6,686 nt of DNA from Candidatus Woesearchaeota archaeon (GCA_007128245.1 SKXU01000109.1:1-6686), one strand, 5' to 3'; shown: positions 1 to 5,685, numbered from the stretch's first letter. The notes: generated by a model from the letters alone, not told the origin. Numbers and translations are program-made.

Positions 1-150
1 GAAGATGCGTTCATATACTTGCGTAAGAGAAATGTTTTGGTGTGCGCGCACCCCTACGTGCATCTCATTGTCTTCGCACTCAACAAAGCCTTCTAGGCGC
101 TCCCATTGCTGTATGCGTCGGCGCACTTTGTGTATGAGGTCTTCAATCAT
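1..150 (-). CDS. Unidentified protein, N-terminal 50 residues only (runs off the left edge)
   Basis: An open frame on the minus strand starts at ATG 150-148 and runs 50 codons to the window edge without a stop. It begins MIEDLIHKVRRRIQQWERL and ends near ISLTQVYERIF. The ATG overlaps the TGA of cbf5 in an ATGA arrangement, the same 4-bp coupling seen between the hsp20-like gene and grpE further right, which supports it as a genuine co-transcribed gene. The first 20 residues are rich in Arg, Lys and Gln and look helical and amphipathic. I see no clear Shine-Dalgarno sequence, so translation probably depends on ribosomes finishing cbf5. I do not recognise the family, and 50 residues are too few to assign a function. 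The coding strand has the same T-poor composition as the flanking cbf5 extein. Confidence 0.6.
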   Translation of the reverse strand, partial: MIEDLIHKVRRRIQQWERLEGFVECEDNEMHVGVRAHQNISLTQVYERIF

Positions 151-2588
151 TCCATGCGTGGATAGACGTCTTGTCCAAGCAGTACTTTGTCCATCTTCAC
201 TCCTACTCCTCGCTCTCCGAGGAGTTCTTTTGATCCCATTCGTGCTGTCCCGATCCCTATCAGCTCGTCTTTGAGGGTGAGTACGCGCACCGAGTCTCCT
301 GGTTGTATGCCTGTCTCTACTTTGGCGATTCCTGGGAGTTTGAGTGTTGCTCCGTGTGTGAGTGAGTGTACTGCTGAGTCGAGCACCACGACTGATTTGA
401 GGTGTTTGACGATGTCTTCTGCTGGCAGGCAGAGCGCTCTGAACGCCTGCTCGTCTCCTTCGCGCGCAAGCGCGTACGCGTCTGAGAGCGTTTGCAACGT
501 CACTGCTTGCGCTTCTGTGTAGTGTGATGCGCGTGTGCGCCTCAGCTCTGCCATGTGCGCTCCTACGTTGAGGTGTTCTCCGTAGTTAGAACAATTAGAT
601 GAGACGAAACCAGTTTCTATGAAAAAATTGTGCGTCTTAGGAACTGTCATATCATATACTCTTCCTGTATACGAAACGCGCCTGATAGCAGTAACTTTTT
701 CTATGACTGTGTCTGACAGCTCGGGGAGAACAGGACATAGTTCCCTTGCTCTGTTATATAGGTATCGAGTACATGGAATATCTTTCGAAAGAACGCGTGA
801 AAGATTACCCCCTAGACTGCTTAATTGTTTGCGATGACTGTATAAGTACTTCTTATACGTAAACGGCAGGTACTGTTTGTCACTGATAGTCTTTCCTGAG
901 TGCAAAGAGGAAATATGCTTAAGCACCTGAGATTTCATAGTATGCTGAGAACCTATTGTTTGTGCAAAAGCATTAGCGGATGCTAATTCAGTAATTTCAG
1001 TTCGCCACAATCCTGATTGGTTATTGCGAATCCTGCTTGGTATTCCCAAACGAAATAACATTTGATGTAAGCGTTTAGCATTTAGATATGAAATGGAATA
1101 CAGTGCAATCTTAACTCTCCAGCCTTTACCCTTCTTTCGGCACTCAACACCACCATCACCGTCAAAGTATCCTTGCACAAATTGTGTTACGAACTCTTTA
1201 TTTGTGTGTAACACAGGCAACAAATCATACTCTTTTTGTGGGCTACACACGCCTAGTTTGTGGGCGACACTCGCCAGTAAACTGTTGGATGTGTCAACCT
1301 CCCAGATTCGATTTTCAATATTTTTTACTTGCACAGAAACCGTAGGAAATACTCTACGGTATGTGTTCACAAAGGTGTCTATAAGCGCTTTGTTTGTGTT
1401 ATGGAACTTAATTCTTGTATGCCGAATGGTTCCCTTCTCATTTGTATTGTTACCATCAGCAGCAACGAGTCCCAGCAGATAACCGATTTCAGGAGTTAAG
1501 GATTCTAGAGTTATACGTGTTCCTTTCGGAGTTTGAAATGTGTTGATAGACTCCTTAACTTCCTCATAGATCCCTGCCTTTTTTATATGACGTATAGGAA
1601 TTGCTGCCCTGGACGCTGATAGGTATCCTTTTCTGTCAATCCTTAAAGCACGGTTCATCTCCCTAATGCTCCCATATGTTTCTAGAAATGCATTTTTTAC
1701 TCGTTGCTTGATACCATCTTGATCCACATAGTACTCGTCATCCAGTAGATCTGCGATAATAGGCGTTTGCTCAGGAAAAGGAAGATTTGTTGTTTTCACT
1801 AGCCAATCCCCTATTTGTAAATCCTCTGCAGCAACCATTATGTTTTCCTGTTCTCTTGCACATAACATTTCATGGTCTGCAGTTATGAGTAATCGTACCC
1901 CTGAAGAAACTGTTATCTCCAATAGCTCGGCAGGTCCGCTCATAATCTGCACATGTGATGGTTGTTTTTGAACTATTCGGCCATGCATGTCCAGTGAGAA
2001 CACTTCTCTTGGTTGCTCAACGAAGCGTTCTGCAGGCATAATCCCTTGTGCAGTAAGAATATCAGTATCTTTACTTACGCAAAGTTTTCTGATATATGTG
2101 CCCGCTTCTACGTCTGCGCGAAAGAGGATGTCTCGTCCTCGCACTTCAAGGAATTCGAATGCGTACACGGTTCGTTGGCGTAGTCTGCGCGCGACTGCTG
2201 ATCGTTTGGGCGGGAGTTGCGTTATTTTTCCGACGAATTCTTGTGCTGCTTTTCGTAGTTCGTATTGGGGGCGTTCTTGGTGTACGTGCATGACTCCCAC
2301 GTATTCTTTGCCTGCTTTAAGCAGGTATTCTACTAGGCGCGTTGCTTGTCCTGTTGCTACTGGCAGCACTCCGGTGACTTTTGGGTCGAGTGTTCCTGAG
2401 TGTCCTGCTTTGTCTATTCCGAGCAGTTGTTGCACGTATGCTGCTACTTGGTGGCTTGTGGGTCCTGAGGGCTTGTCAATAACGACTACTCCGAAGTCTC
2501 GCAACTCCTCTATGGTTCGCTCCTCTGGTCGTTTGCCGTACTTTTCTGATGGCCGTGCGGTCTCGTCTCGCACCAGGTAGGTTGTCAT
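147..2588 (-). CDS. cbf5: Cbf5/TruB-family tRNA/rRNA pseudouridine synthase precursor with an in-frame intein
   Basis: The precursor is 813 residues from ATG 2588; an in-frame TTG at 2594 would add two residues, and I prefer the ATG. Cbf5 is the catalytic subunit of archaeal H/ACA ribonucleoproteins. It isomerises uridine to pseudouridine in rRNA, and with or without guide RNA also at tRNA position 55. The TruB catalytic motif GHSGTLDPKVTGVLPV is at residues 62-77, with catalytic Asp68 in GTLDP. The LPPKRSAV and GTYIRKL motifs follow at about 125-132 and 163-169. After the intein (170-665) the protein continues with GAHMAELRRTR and a C-terminal PUA domain over roughly the last 80 residues. 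The exteins (169 + 148) join to 317 residues, close to usual archaeal Cbf5 length. Residues 1-30 match the archaeal N-terminal extension rather than bacterial TruB. The gene lies 62 bp behind dnaK, after a probable terminator, and is coupled by ATGA to the next gene. Whether it works depends on splicing. Confidence 0.95.
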   Translation of the reverse strand: MTTYLVRDETARPSEKYGKRPEERTIEELRDFGVVVIDKPSGPTSHQVAAYVQQLLGIDKAGHSGTLDPKVTGVLPVATGQATRLVEYLLKAGKEYVGVMHVHQERPQYELRKAAQEFVGKITQLPPKRSAVARRLRQRTVYAFEFLEVRGRDILFRADVEAGTYIRKLCVSKDTDILTAQGIMPAERFVEQPREVFSLDMHGRIVQKQPSHVQIMSGPAELLEITVSSGVRLLITADHEMLCAREQENIMVAAEDLQIGDWLVKTTNLPFPEQTPIIADLLDDEYYVDQDGIKQRVKNAFLETYGSIREMNRALRIDRKGYLSASRAAIPIRHIKKAGIYEEVKESINTFQTPKGTRITLESLTPEIGYLLGLVAADGNNTNEKGTIRHTRIKFHNTNKALIDTFVNTYRRVFPTVSVQVKNIENRIWEVDTSNSLLASVAHKLGVCSPQKEYDLLPVLHTNKEFVTQFVQGYFDGDGGVECRKKGKGWRVKIALYSISYLNAKRLHQMLFRLGIPSRIRNNQSGLWRTEITELASANAFAQTIGSQHTMKSQVLKHISSLHSGKTISDKQYLPFTYKKYLYSHRKQLSSLGGNLSRVLSKDIPCTRYLYNRARELCPVLPELSDTVIEKVTAIRRVSYTGRVYDMTVPKTHNFFIETGFVSSNCSNYGEHLNVGAHMAELRRTRASHYTEAQAVTLQTLSDAYALAREGDEQAFRALCLPAEDIVKHLKSVVVLDSAVHSLTHGATLKLPGIAKVETGIQPGDSVRVLTLKDELIGIGTARMGSKELLGERGVGVKMDKVLLGQDVYPRME
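594..2081 (-). mobile_element. Intein with LAGLIDADG homing endonuclease, inserted in Cbf5
   Basis: The element encodes 496 residues, from Cys1 (codon 2081-2079) to Asn496 (596-594), followed by extein Cys+1 (593-591). Hint splicing blocks are visible: block A CVSKDTDILT, block B LLITADHEML with the TxxH motif at 67-70, and block F RVYDMTVPKTHNFF with His484. The penultimate residue is Ser495, not the usual His. Two LAGLIDADG motifs lie at 202-210 (LLGLVAADG, acidic Asp209) and 302-310 (VQGYFDGDG, Asp309), so the endonuclease looks intact. Residues about 125-172 (GSIREMNRALRI and following) resemble the helix-turn-helix segment some LAGLIDADG inteins carry. No stop codon interrupts the frame. 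Sampled 60-base rows are 37-38% G+C inside (rows 901 and 1321) against 48-57% in the C-extein (rows 361 and 481), consistent with horizontal entry. The boundary is fixed because homology to Cbf5 stops at TYIRKL and resumes right after the Cys. Confidence 0.95.
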
Positions 2589-2608
2589 ACGCAAAGAAAC
2601 CTTGTGTT

Positions 2609-2616
2609 GTTTAAAT
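2609..2616 (-). promoter_or_regulatory. Probable TATA box of cbf5
   Basis: The minus strand reads ATTTAAAC, centred 24-25 nt before the ATG at 2588, the spacing expected for a leaderless or near-leaderless archaeal transcript. The upstream bases (CTCAACA) only partly match the BRE consensus. An AAGGT at 2599-2603 could serve as a weak Shine-Dalgarno sequence if transcription starts further upstream. The box lies just beyond the dnaK terminator, so cbf5 probably has its own promoter. Confidence 0.4.
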
Positions 2617-2624
2617 GTGTTGAG

Positions 2625-2647
2625 AAAAAATAAAGAGAAAAAAAAAA
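2625..2647 (-). terminator. Oligo-T transcription terminator of the hsp20-grpE-dnaK operon
   Basis: Three bases after the dnaK TAA codon the minus strand carries a run of ten T, then a pyrimidine-rich stretch and another run of six T, with no obvious hairpin. Archaeal RNA polymerase terminates on such T-tracts without a stem-loop. This separates the heat-shock operon from cbf5. Confidence 0.7.
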
Positions 2648-2650
2648 TGT

Positions 2651-4477
2651 TTAGTCTTTGTCTTCTTTGACTTTGCCCTCTACCACGTCTTCTTCCTCGC
2701 TCACTTCGGGAGTGTCTTTTTCAGCTTGTTGTTCTTCACTGATTTTTTGGTAGAGTTCTGTCGAGATTTTCATGAGTACGTCTCGCAATTCTTTGGTTGC
2801 GTCTTTTATTGCTTGAACGTCTTTTTCTTCTTTTGACAAGAGCTCTGTGAGTGCGTCTTGCTTTTCTTTTATGCGTCCGCTGTCTTCTTCTGAGAGTTTG
2901 TCTTTGAGTTCGTCTACGGTTTTTGTTGTTTGGTGCACAAGGCTGTCTGCGTCGTTAACCACCTGTATTTCTTCTAGGCGTTTTTTGTCTTGTTCAGCAA
3001 ATTTTTCTGCGTCTTCTTGCATCTTCTTGATTTCTTCTTCTGTCAGGTTTGATGATGCAGTGATCTTGACTGATTGTTCTTTTCCTGTTCCTAGGTCTTT
3101 TGCTGATACGCTTACGATGCCGTTTGCGTCGATGTCAAACTTGACTTCTATTTGTGGCACTCCGCGTGGTGCGGGCGGTATTCCTACGAGGTCGAATTGT
3201 CCGAGGAGTTTGTTGTCTTGTGCCATTGGGCGCTCTCCTTGGAATACGCGTATCGTTACCGCGTTTTGGTTGTCTGCTGCTGTTGAGAATATTTGCGACT
3301 TGTTGGTTGGTATGGTCGTGTTTTTCTCAATCAGTTTTGTGTGCACTCCTCCAAGGGTTTCTATTCCTAGTGAGAGCGGCGTAACGTCTAGCAAGAGTAC
3401 GTCTGTGACTTCTCCTCCGAGGATTCCTCCTTGGATTGCTGCTCCAAGCGCTACTGCTTCGTCTGGGTTGACGCTTTTGTCGCCGTCTTTTCCAGTGATT
3501 GTTTTTACGAGTGCTTGTACTGCGGGGATGCGTGTTGATCCTCCTACGAAAATGACTTTGTCAATGTCTTGTGCGCTCATGCTTGCGTCTTTGAGTGCTT
3601 GCATGGTTGGTTTCTTGAGTTTTTCTAGGATTGGGTCAAGCATTTTTTCAAAGTCTGCTCGTGACAGTTCTGTCGTGAGGTGTTTTGGCCCTGTTTGTGT
3701 TGCCGTAATAAATGGCAGGTTGATGCTTGCTTTTTGTTTGCTTGAGAGCTCTATTTTTGCTTTTTCTGCTGCTTCTTTGAGTCGCTGCAGTGCTTGTTTG
3801 TCTTCTCGCAGGTCTACTTGGTGTTCTTTTTTGAATGATTCTGCGAGGTGTTCCATGATGAGCTCGTCTACGTCGTCTCCTCCGAGGTAGTTGTCTCCGT
3901 TGGTTGCTTTTACTTCAAAGACTCCGTCTCCGAGTTCGAGTATGCTGACGTCAAAGGTTCCTCCTCCGAAGTCGAATACGAGTATGGTGTGGTCTTCTGC
4001 TTTGTCTAGTCCGTACGCGAGTGCTGCGGCTGTTGGTTCGTTGATGATTCGCTCAACTTCTAGGCCTGCTATTTTTCCTGCGTCTTTGGTTGCTTGTCGT
4101 TGGCTGTCTGAAAAATATGCGGGTACTGTGATGACTGCTTTGGTTACTGGTGCTCCTGTGTAGTCTTCCGCGTCTTTTTTGAGCTTTTGTAGGGTAATTG
4201 CGGAGATTTCTTGTGGGGAGTATGTTTTTTTGTGTATGGTTGTTTTGTGGTCTTCTCCCATGTGTCGTTTTATTGATCGTACTGTTTGTTCGGGGTTGAG
4301 GATTGCTTGGTTTTTTGCTGCTTGCCCGACGATGCGTTCTCCGTCTTCTTGTATTGCCACGACTGATGGCGTGGTGCGTGTTCCTTCGCTGTTTGGGATG
4401 ATGACGGGTTTGCCTCCTTCCATAACTGCGACTGCTGAAAATGTTGTTCCTAGATCGATTCCAATTATTTTACTCAT
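2651..4477 (-). CDS. dnaK: Hsp70 chaperone DnaK
   Basis: This 608-residue cytosolic ATP-dependent chaperone binds exposed hydrophobic stretches of client proteins, working with a J-protein and the exchange factor GrpE. The nucleotide-binding domain covers about 1-357: phosphate-1 motif IIGIDLGTTFSAVAV (4-18), Lys70 at the catalytic lysine position (SIKRHMG), phosphate-2 ILVFDFGGGTFDVSIL (165-180), and adenosine motif VIFVGGSTRIPAV (308-320). The linker VLLLDVTPLSLGIE (360-373) leads into the substrate-binding beta domain (about 374-478) and the helical lid with an acidic, charged tail (EVSEEEDVVEGKVKEDKD). The segment between IKRHMG and SPQEIS is about two dozen residues shorter than in E. 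coli DnaK. This is the indel shared by Gram-positive bacterial and archaeal Hsp70 and fits acquisition of archaeal dnaK from such bacteria. A GGAG at 4485-4488 lies 7 nt before the ATG, and the start overlaps the end of grpE by 8 bp. Confidence 0.98.
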   Translation of the reverse strand: MSKIIGIDLGTTFSAVAVMEGGKPVIIPNSEGTRTTPSVVAIQEDGERIVGQAAKNQAILNPEQTVRSIKRHMGEDHKTTIHKKTYSPQEISAITLQKLKKDAEDYTGAPVTKAVITVPAYFSDSQRQATKDAGKIAGLEVERIINEPTAAALAYGLDKAEDHTILVFDFGGGTFDVSILELGDGVFEVKATNGDNYLGGDDVDELIMEHLAESFKKEHQVDLREDKQALQRLKEAAEKAKIELSSKQKASINLPFITATQTGPKHLTTELSRADFEKMLDPILEKLKKPTMQALKDASMSAQDIDKVIFVGGSTRIPAVQALVKTITGKDGDKSVNPDEAVALGAAIQGGILGGEVTDVLLLDVTPLSLGIETLGGVHTKLIEKNTTIPTNKSQIFSTAADNQNAVTIRVFQGERPMAQDNKLLGQFDLVGIPPAPRGVPQIEVKFDIDANGIVSVSAKDLGTGKEQSVKITASSNLTEEEIKKMQEDAEKFAEQDKKRLEEIQVVNDADSLVHQTTKTVDELKDKLSEEDSGRIKEKQDALTELLSKEEKDVQAIKDATKELRDVLMKISTELYQKISEEQQAEKDTPEVSEEEDVVEGKVKEDKD

Positions 4478-4922
4478 TTTTGTTCTCCGGTCCTTGTGAT
4501 ACTTTTACTTTTGCTGTGCGTAGCACTGCTCCTCCGAGTGTGTATCCGTGTTGCATGACTTCAAGGATTGCTCCTTTTGGTTCATCGGATGCTTCCGTGA
4601 GGAGTGCTTCGTGGTGTTGTGGGTTGAATGCTTCTGTTGGGATGCGTTCAACTCCGTGGTCTTCGAGTGTGGAGAGGAGTTGTGCGAGCACAAGCTCTAC
4701 TCCGTGCGCGAGATCCTCTGCGCTCGCCGTTTTTTGTGTGAGGGCGAGTTCGAGGTGGTCTATGATTCCTAGCACGTCTGTGATGAGGTGCTGGGTTGCG
4801 CGTTGTTTGTATTGTTCTCGCTCGCGCTCTGTGCGTTTGCGATAGTTAGCGTAATCTGCTTGCGTGCGTGCAAGGCTGTCTGTGAGTTCTTGTATGCGCT
4901 CGTTAGGGGTCTCGTCTGTCAT
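4470..4922 (-). CDS. grpE: GrpE, nucleotide exchange factor of DnaK
   Basis: GrpE is a homodimeric cochaperone that releases ADP from DnaK. The protein has 150 residues from ATG 4922. An N-terminal charged helix suited to the long dimeric coiled coil (about 6-45, including ADYANYRKRTERE) is followed by a four-helix-bundle region and the C-terminal beta domain that contacts DnaK. The GrpE signature runs from FNPQHHEALL (99-108) through GAILEVMQHGYTLGG to LRTAKVKVS (134-142). It is shorter than E. coli GrpE (197), mainly at the N-terminus. The frame stays open for another 109 codons upstream, but that part is an Arg/His-rich out-of-frame reading of the hsp20-like gene. The start at 4922 is fixed by the GAGGAG at 4930-4935 and the ATGA overlap with the preceding stop codon. 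Confidence 0.95.
   Translation of the reverse strand: MTDETPNERIQELTDSLARTQADYANYRKRTEREREQYKQRATQHLITDVLGIIDHLELALTQKTASAEDLAHGVELVLAQLLSTLEDHGVERIPTEAFNPQHHEALLTEASDEPKGAILEVMQHGYTLGGAVLRTAKVKVSQGPENKNE
4485..4488 (-). promoter_or_regulatory. Ribosome binding site of dnaK
   Basis: GGAG on the minus strand, 7 nt before the dnaK ATG and inside the last codons of grpE, supports the chosen start and independent re-initiation within the operon. Confidence 0.65.
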
Positions 4923-5158
4923 CGCATATCTCCTCGTGGCACAATGACTGTGAGGTGTTCGTTGTCGCACACCACGATTGCGTCTGTGGTGTCTACGTCT
5001 ACGTGTAGGGGTATGGTGCTCACCAGTGTGTGTTCTTGTACTGTTGCCGTGATGTGTATGGCGTCTTCTGTGATCTCCACGTCGGTGATGGTTGCGTTTG
5101 GGAGTGTTGCTCTCACGAGTACGAGGGTGTCTGTTGCTATGATGTGTGCGTGTTCCAT
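4919..5158 (-). CDS. Small Hsp20/alpha-crystallin-like protein, minimal core domain
   Basis: This is a 79-residue protein and the first gene of the heat-shock operon. The pattern resembles an alpha-crystallin or CS/p23-like beta-sandwich: RATLPNATITDVEIT (16-30) looks like the 'LPG-vkkeDI-v' entry, IHITATVQEHTLVSTIPLHV (34-53) like the middle strands leading to the 'lP..vd' turn, and DNEHLTVIVPR (65-75) like the final 'nGvL.v.lPk' strands. It lacks the N-terminal arm and the C-terminal IxI tail that most small heat-shock proteins use to form oligomers, so it may act as a dimer, a DnaK-feeding holdase or a client adaptor; that role is inference. The ATG at 5158 is preceded by AAAGGT at a 5-nt spacing. 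Its stop overlaps the grpE start (ATGA). Strand alternation and operon position support a real gene; fold assignment is by pattern only. Confidence 0.8.
   Translation of the reverse strand: MEHAHIIATDTLVLVRATLPNATITDVEITEDAIHITATVQEHTLVSTIPLHVDVDTTDAIVVCDNEHLTVIVPRGDMR
4930..4935 (-). promoter_or_regulatory. Ribosome binding site of grpE
   Basis: GAGGAG on the minus strand, 7 nt before ATG 4922 and within the end of the hsp20-like gene. It is the strongest Shine-Dalgarno match in the window. It decides the grpE start against the much longer open frame upstream. Confidence 0.75.
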
Positions 5159-5169
5159 ATTCTACCTTT

Positions 5170-5186
5170 GTTGACTTGAAGTCAAC
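5170..5186. promoter_or_regulatory. Perfect palindromic operator in the 5' leader of the hsp operon
   Basis: GTTGACTTGAAGTCAAC is a perfect inverted repeat of two 8-bp arms around one central base. It lies between the predicted start site of the hsp operon (near 5190) and its first ATG (5158), where a bound dimer would block RNA polymerase entry or escape. The likely binder is the winged-helix protein encoded at 5262-5660. One half-site, AAGTCAAC, recurs at the promoter of that gene. Confidence 0.75.
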
Positions 5187-5209
5187 GCAATGAGTGTTAT
5201 TTAGTAATT

Positions 5210-5226
5210 GTTTATAAATATTTGCG
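5210..5226 (-). promoter_or_regulatory. BRE plus TATA promoter of the hsp20-grpE-dnaK operon
   Basis: On the minus strand CGCAAAT (5226-5220) matches every position of the archaeal BRE consensus cRnAAnt and is followed directly by the TATA box ATTTATAAAC (5219-5210). A start about 25 nt downstream would be near 5190 and gives a leader of roughly 32 nt carrying the palindrome and an AAAGGT ribosome binding site. Confidence 0.75.
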
Positions 5227-5230
5227 TTAC

Positions 5231-5240
5231 GTTTATAAAT
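5231..5240 (+). promoter_or_regulatory. TATA box of the winged-helix regulator gene
   Basis: GTTTATAAAT is centred about 26 bp before the ATG at 5262, as for a leaderless archaeal transcript. The bases upstream (GCGTTAC) are a poor BRE, so this promoter should be weaker than the divergent hsp promoter. The same ten bases occur at 5210-5219. Confidence 0.65.
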
Positions 5241-5243
5241 TTC

Positions 5244-5260
5244 GTTCATCTCAAGTCAAC
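5244..5260. promoter_or_regulatory. Second, degenerate copy of the operator at the regulator promoter
   Basis: GTTCATCTCAAGTCAAC aligns without gaps to the perfect palindrome at 5170-5186. The right arm matches at 8 of 8 positions and the left arm at 5 of 8. It occupies the space between the TATA box and the start codon of the regulator, ending one base before the ATG, a natural place for autorepression of lower affinity. Confidence 0.6.
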
Positions 5261-5261
5261 T

Positions 5262-5660
5262 ATGCGCTTTGACCGTGTTACCATCATCAATGTAGAGTTC
5301 CCTGCTCGCGCAGACATTAATGCTGAGCTGCAATGGTTTGGTGGCGCGCTAGGATTGTTTGGTGAGCGCGATAAAGACTCGAGTTGTTTTCGCATCTTCG
5401 TCAGTCTGGTGCGCGCATCACGAAAAGACGCTGCGCTCAGCTCCGATGAGATCGCAGCGCAAACCCTGCTGTCACGAGGCACCGTGGTGCACCACCTCAA
5501 TAAGTTGCAAAACGCTGGGCTTGTCACCCAGCAGAACCTGCGCTACCACCTCGTGGGTAATAGTGTTTCTGACGCGCTGCAGAATCTGCAGCGAGAAATT
5601 AATGAGGCATTTACCGTGCTTGATGCCGTCGCCAAAGACATCGATCAGAAATTGCGCTAA
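5262..5660 (+). CDS. ArsR-like winged-helix transcriptional regulator, putative heat-shock repressor
   Basis: This 132-residue protein reads as a winged helix-turn-helix. A helix CFRIFVSLVRAS (42-53) precedes SSDEIAAQTLL (60-70), the recognition helix SRGTVVHHLNKLQNAGLV (71-88) and a wing around TQQNLRYHLVG (89-99). The C-terminus (about 101-132, LQREINEAFTVLDAVAKDID) is a long amphipathic helix suited to dimerisation. The first 36 residues (VEFPARADINAELQWFGGAL) I cannot assign. No cysteine or histidine cluster for metal sensing is evident, with only one Cys (42). The gene faces away from hsp20-grpE-dnaK and shares its operator, so a self-regulated heat-shock repressor like Phr or HSR1 is the best inference. 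I chose ATG 5262 because the TATA box and operator lie just upstream. An in-frame ATG at 5208 would put the promoter inside the gene. Confidence 0.85.
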   Translation: MRFDRVTIINVEFPARADINAELQWFGGALGLFGERDKDSSCFRIFVSLVRASRKDAALSSDEIAAQTLLSRGTVVHHLNKLQNAGLVTQQNLRYHLVGNSVSDALQNLQREINEAFTVLDAVAKDIDQKLR

Positions 5661-5665
5661 ATAAG

Positions 5666-5685
5666 TAGTAACACAAATGTTATTA
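5666..5685. repeat. Short inverted repeat upstream of the Nudix-like gene
   Basis: TAGTAACA and TGTTATTA form an 8-bp stem with one G-T mismatch around a CAAA loop. The element lies between the regulator stop codon and the next start codon and overlaps the BRE/TATA-like sequence there. It could be an operator or a weak RNA hairpin; there is no T-run after it, so a terminator is unlikely. Confidence 0.35.

Noticed and set aside
2589..2594. TTG start for cbf5 two codons upstream of the ATG
   Set aside because: An ATG is available and the TATA spacing of about 25 bp fits it; the difference is only two residues.
2847..3890. 347-codon open frame on the plus strand opposite dnaK
   Set aside because: It is an antisense shadow of dnaK, Ser/Cys-rich and without any recognisable domain. 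Shadows this long are common opposite T-poor coding strands.
147..5158. Strong G+T excess on the plus strand as a sign of replication-strand bias
   Set aside because: Genes on both strands have T-poor coding strands in the rows I counted (5041 and 6121), so codon choice explains most of it.
4788..5174. 128-codon plus-strand frame opposite the hsp20-like gene and grpE start
   Set aside because: Composition is Cys/Ser/Val-rich as expected for an antisense reading; it would run through the operator and has no promoter or ribosome binding site.
5208..5261. Upstream ATG for the regulator, adding 18 residues
   Set aside because: The added part is the promoter and operator region translated (FINICVTFINFVHL), and the TATA box at 5231-5240 would fall inside the gene.
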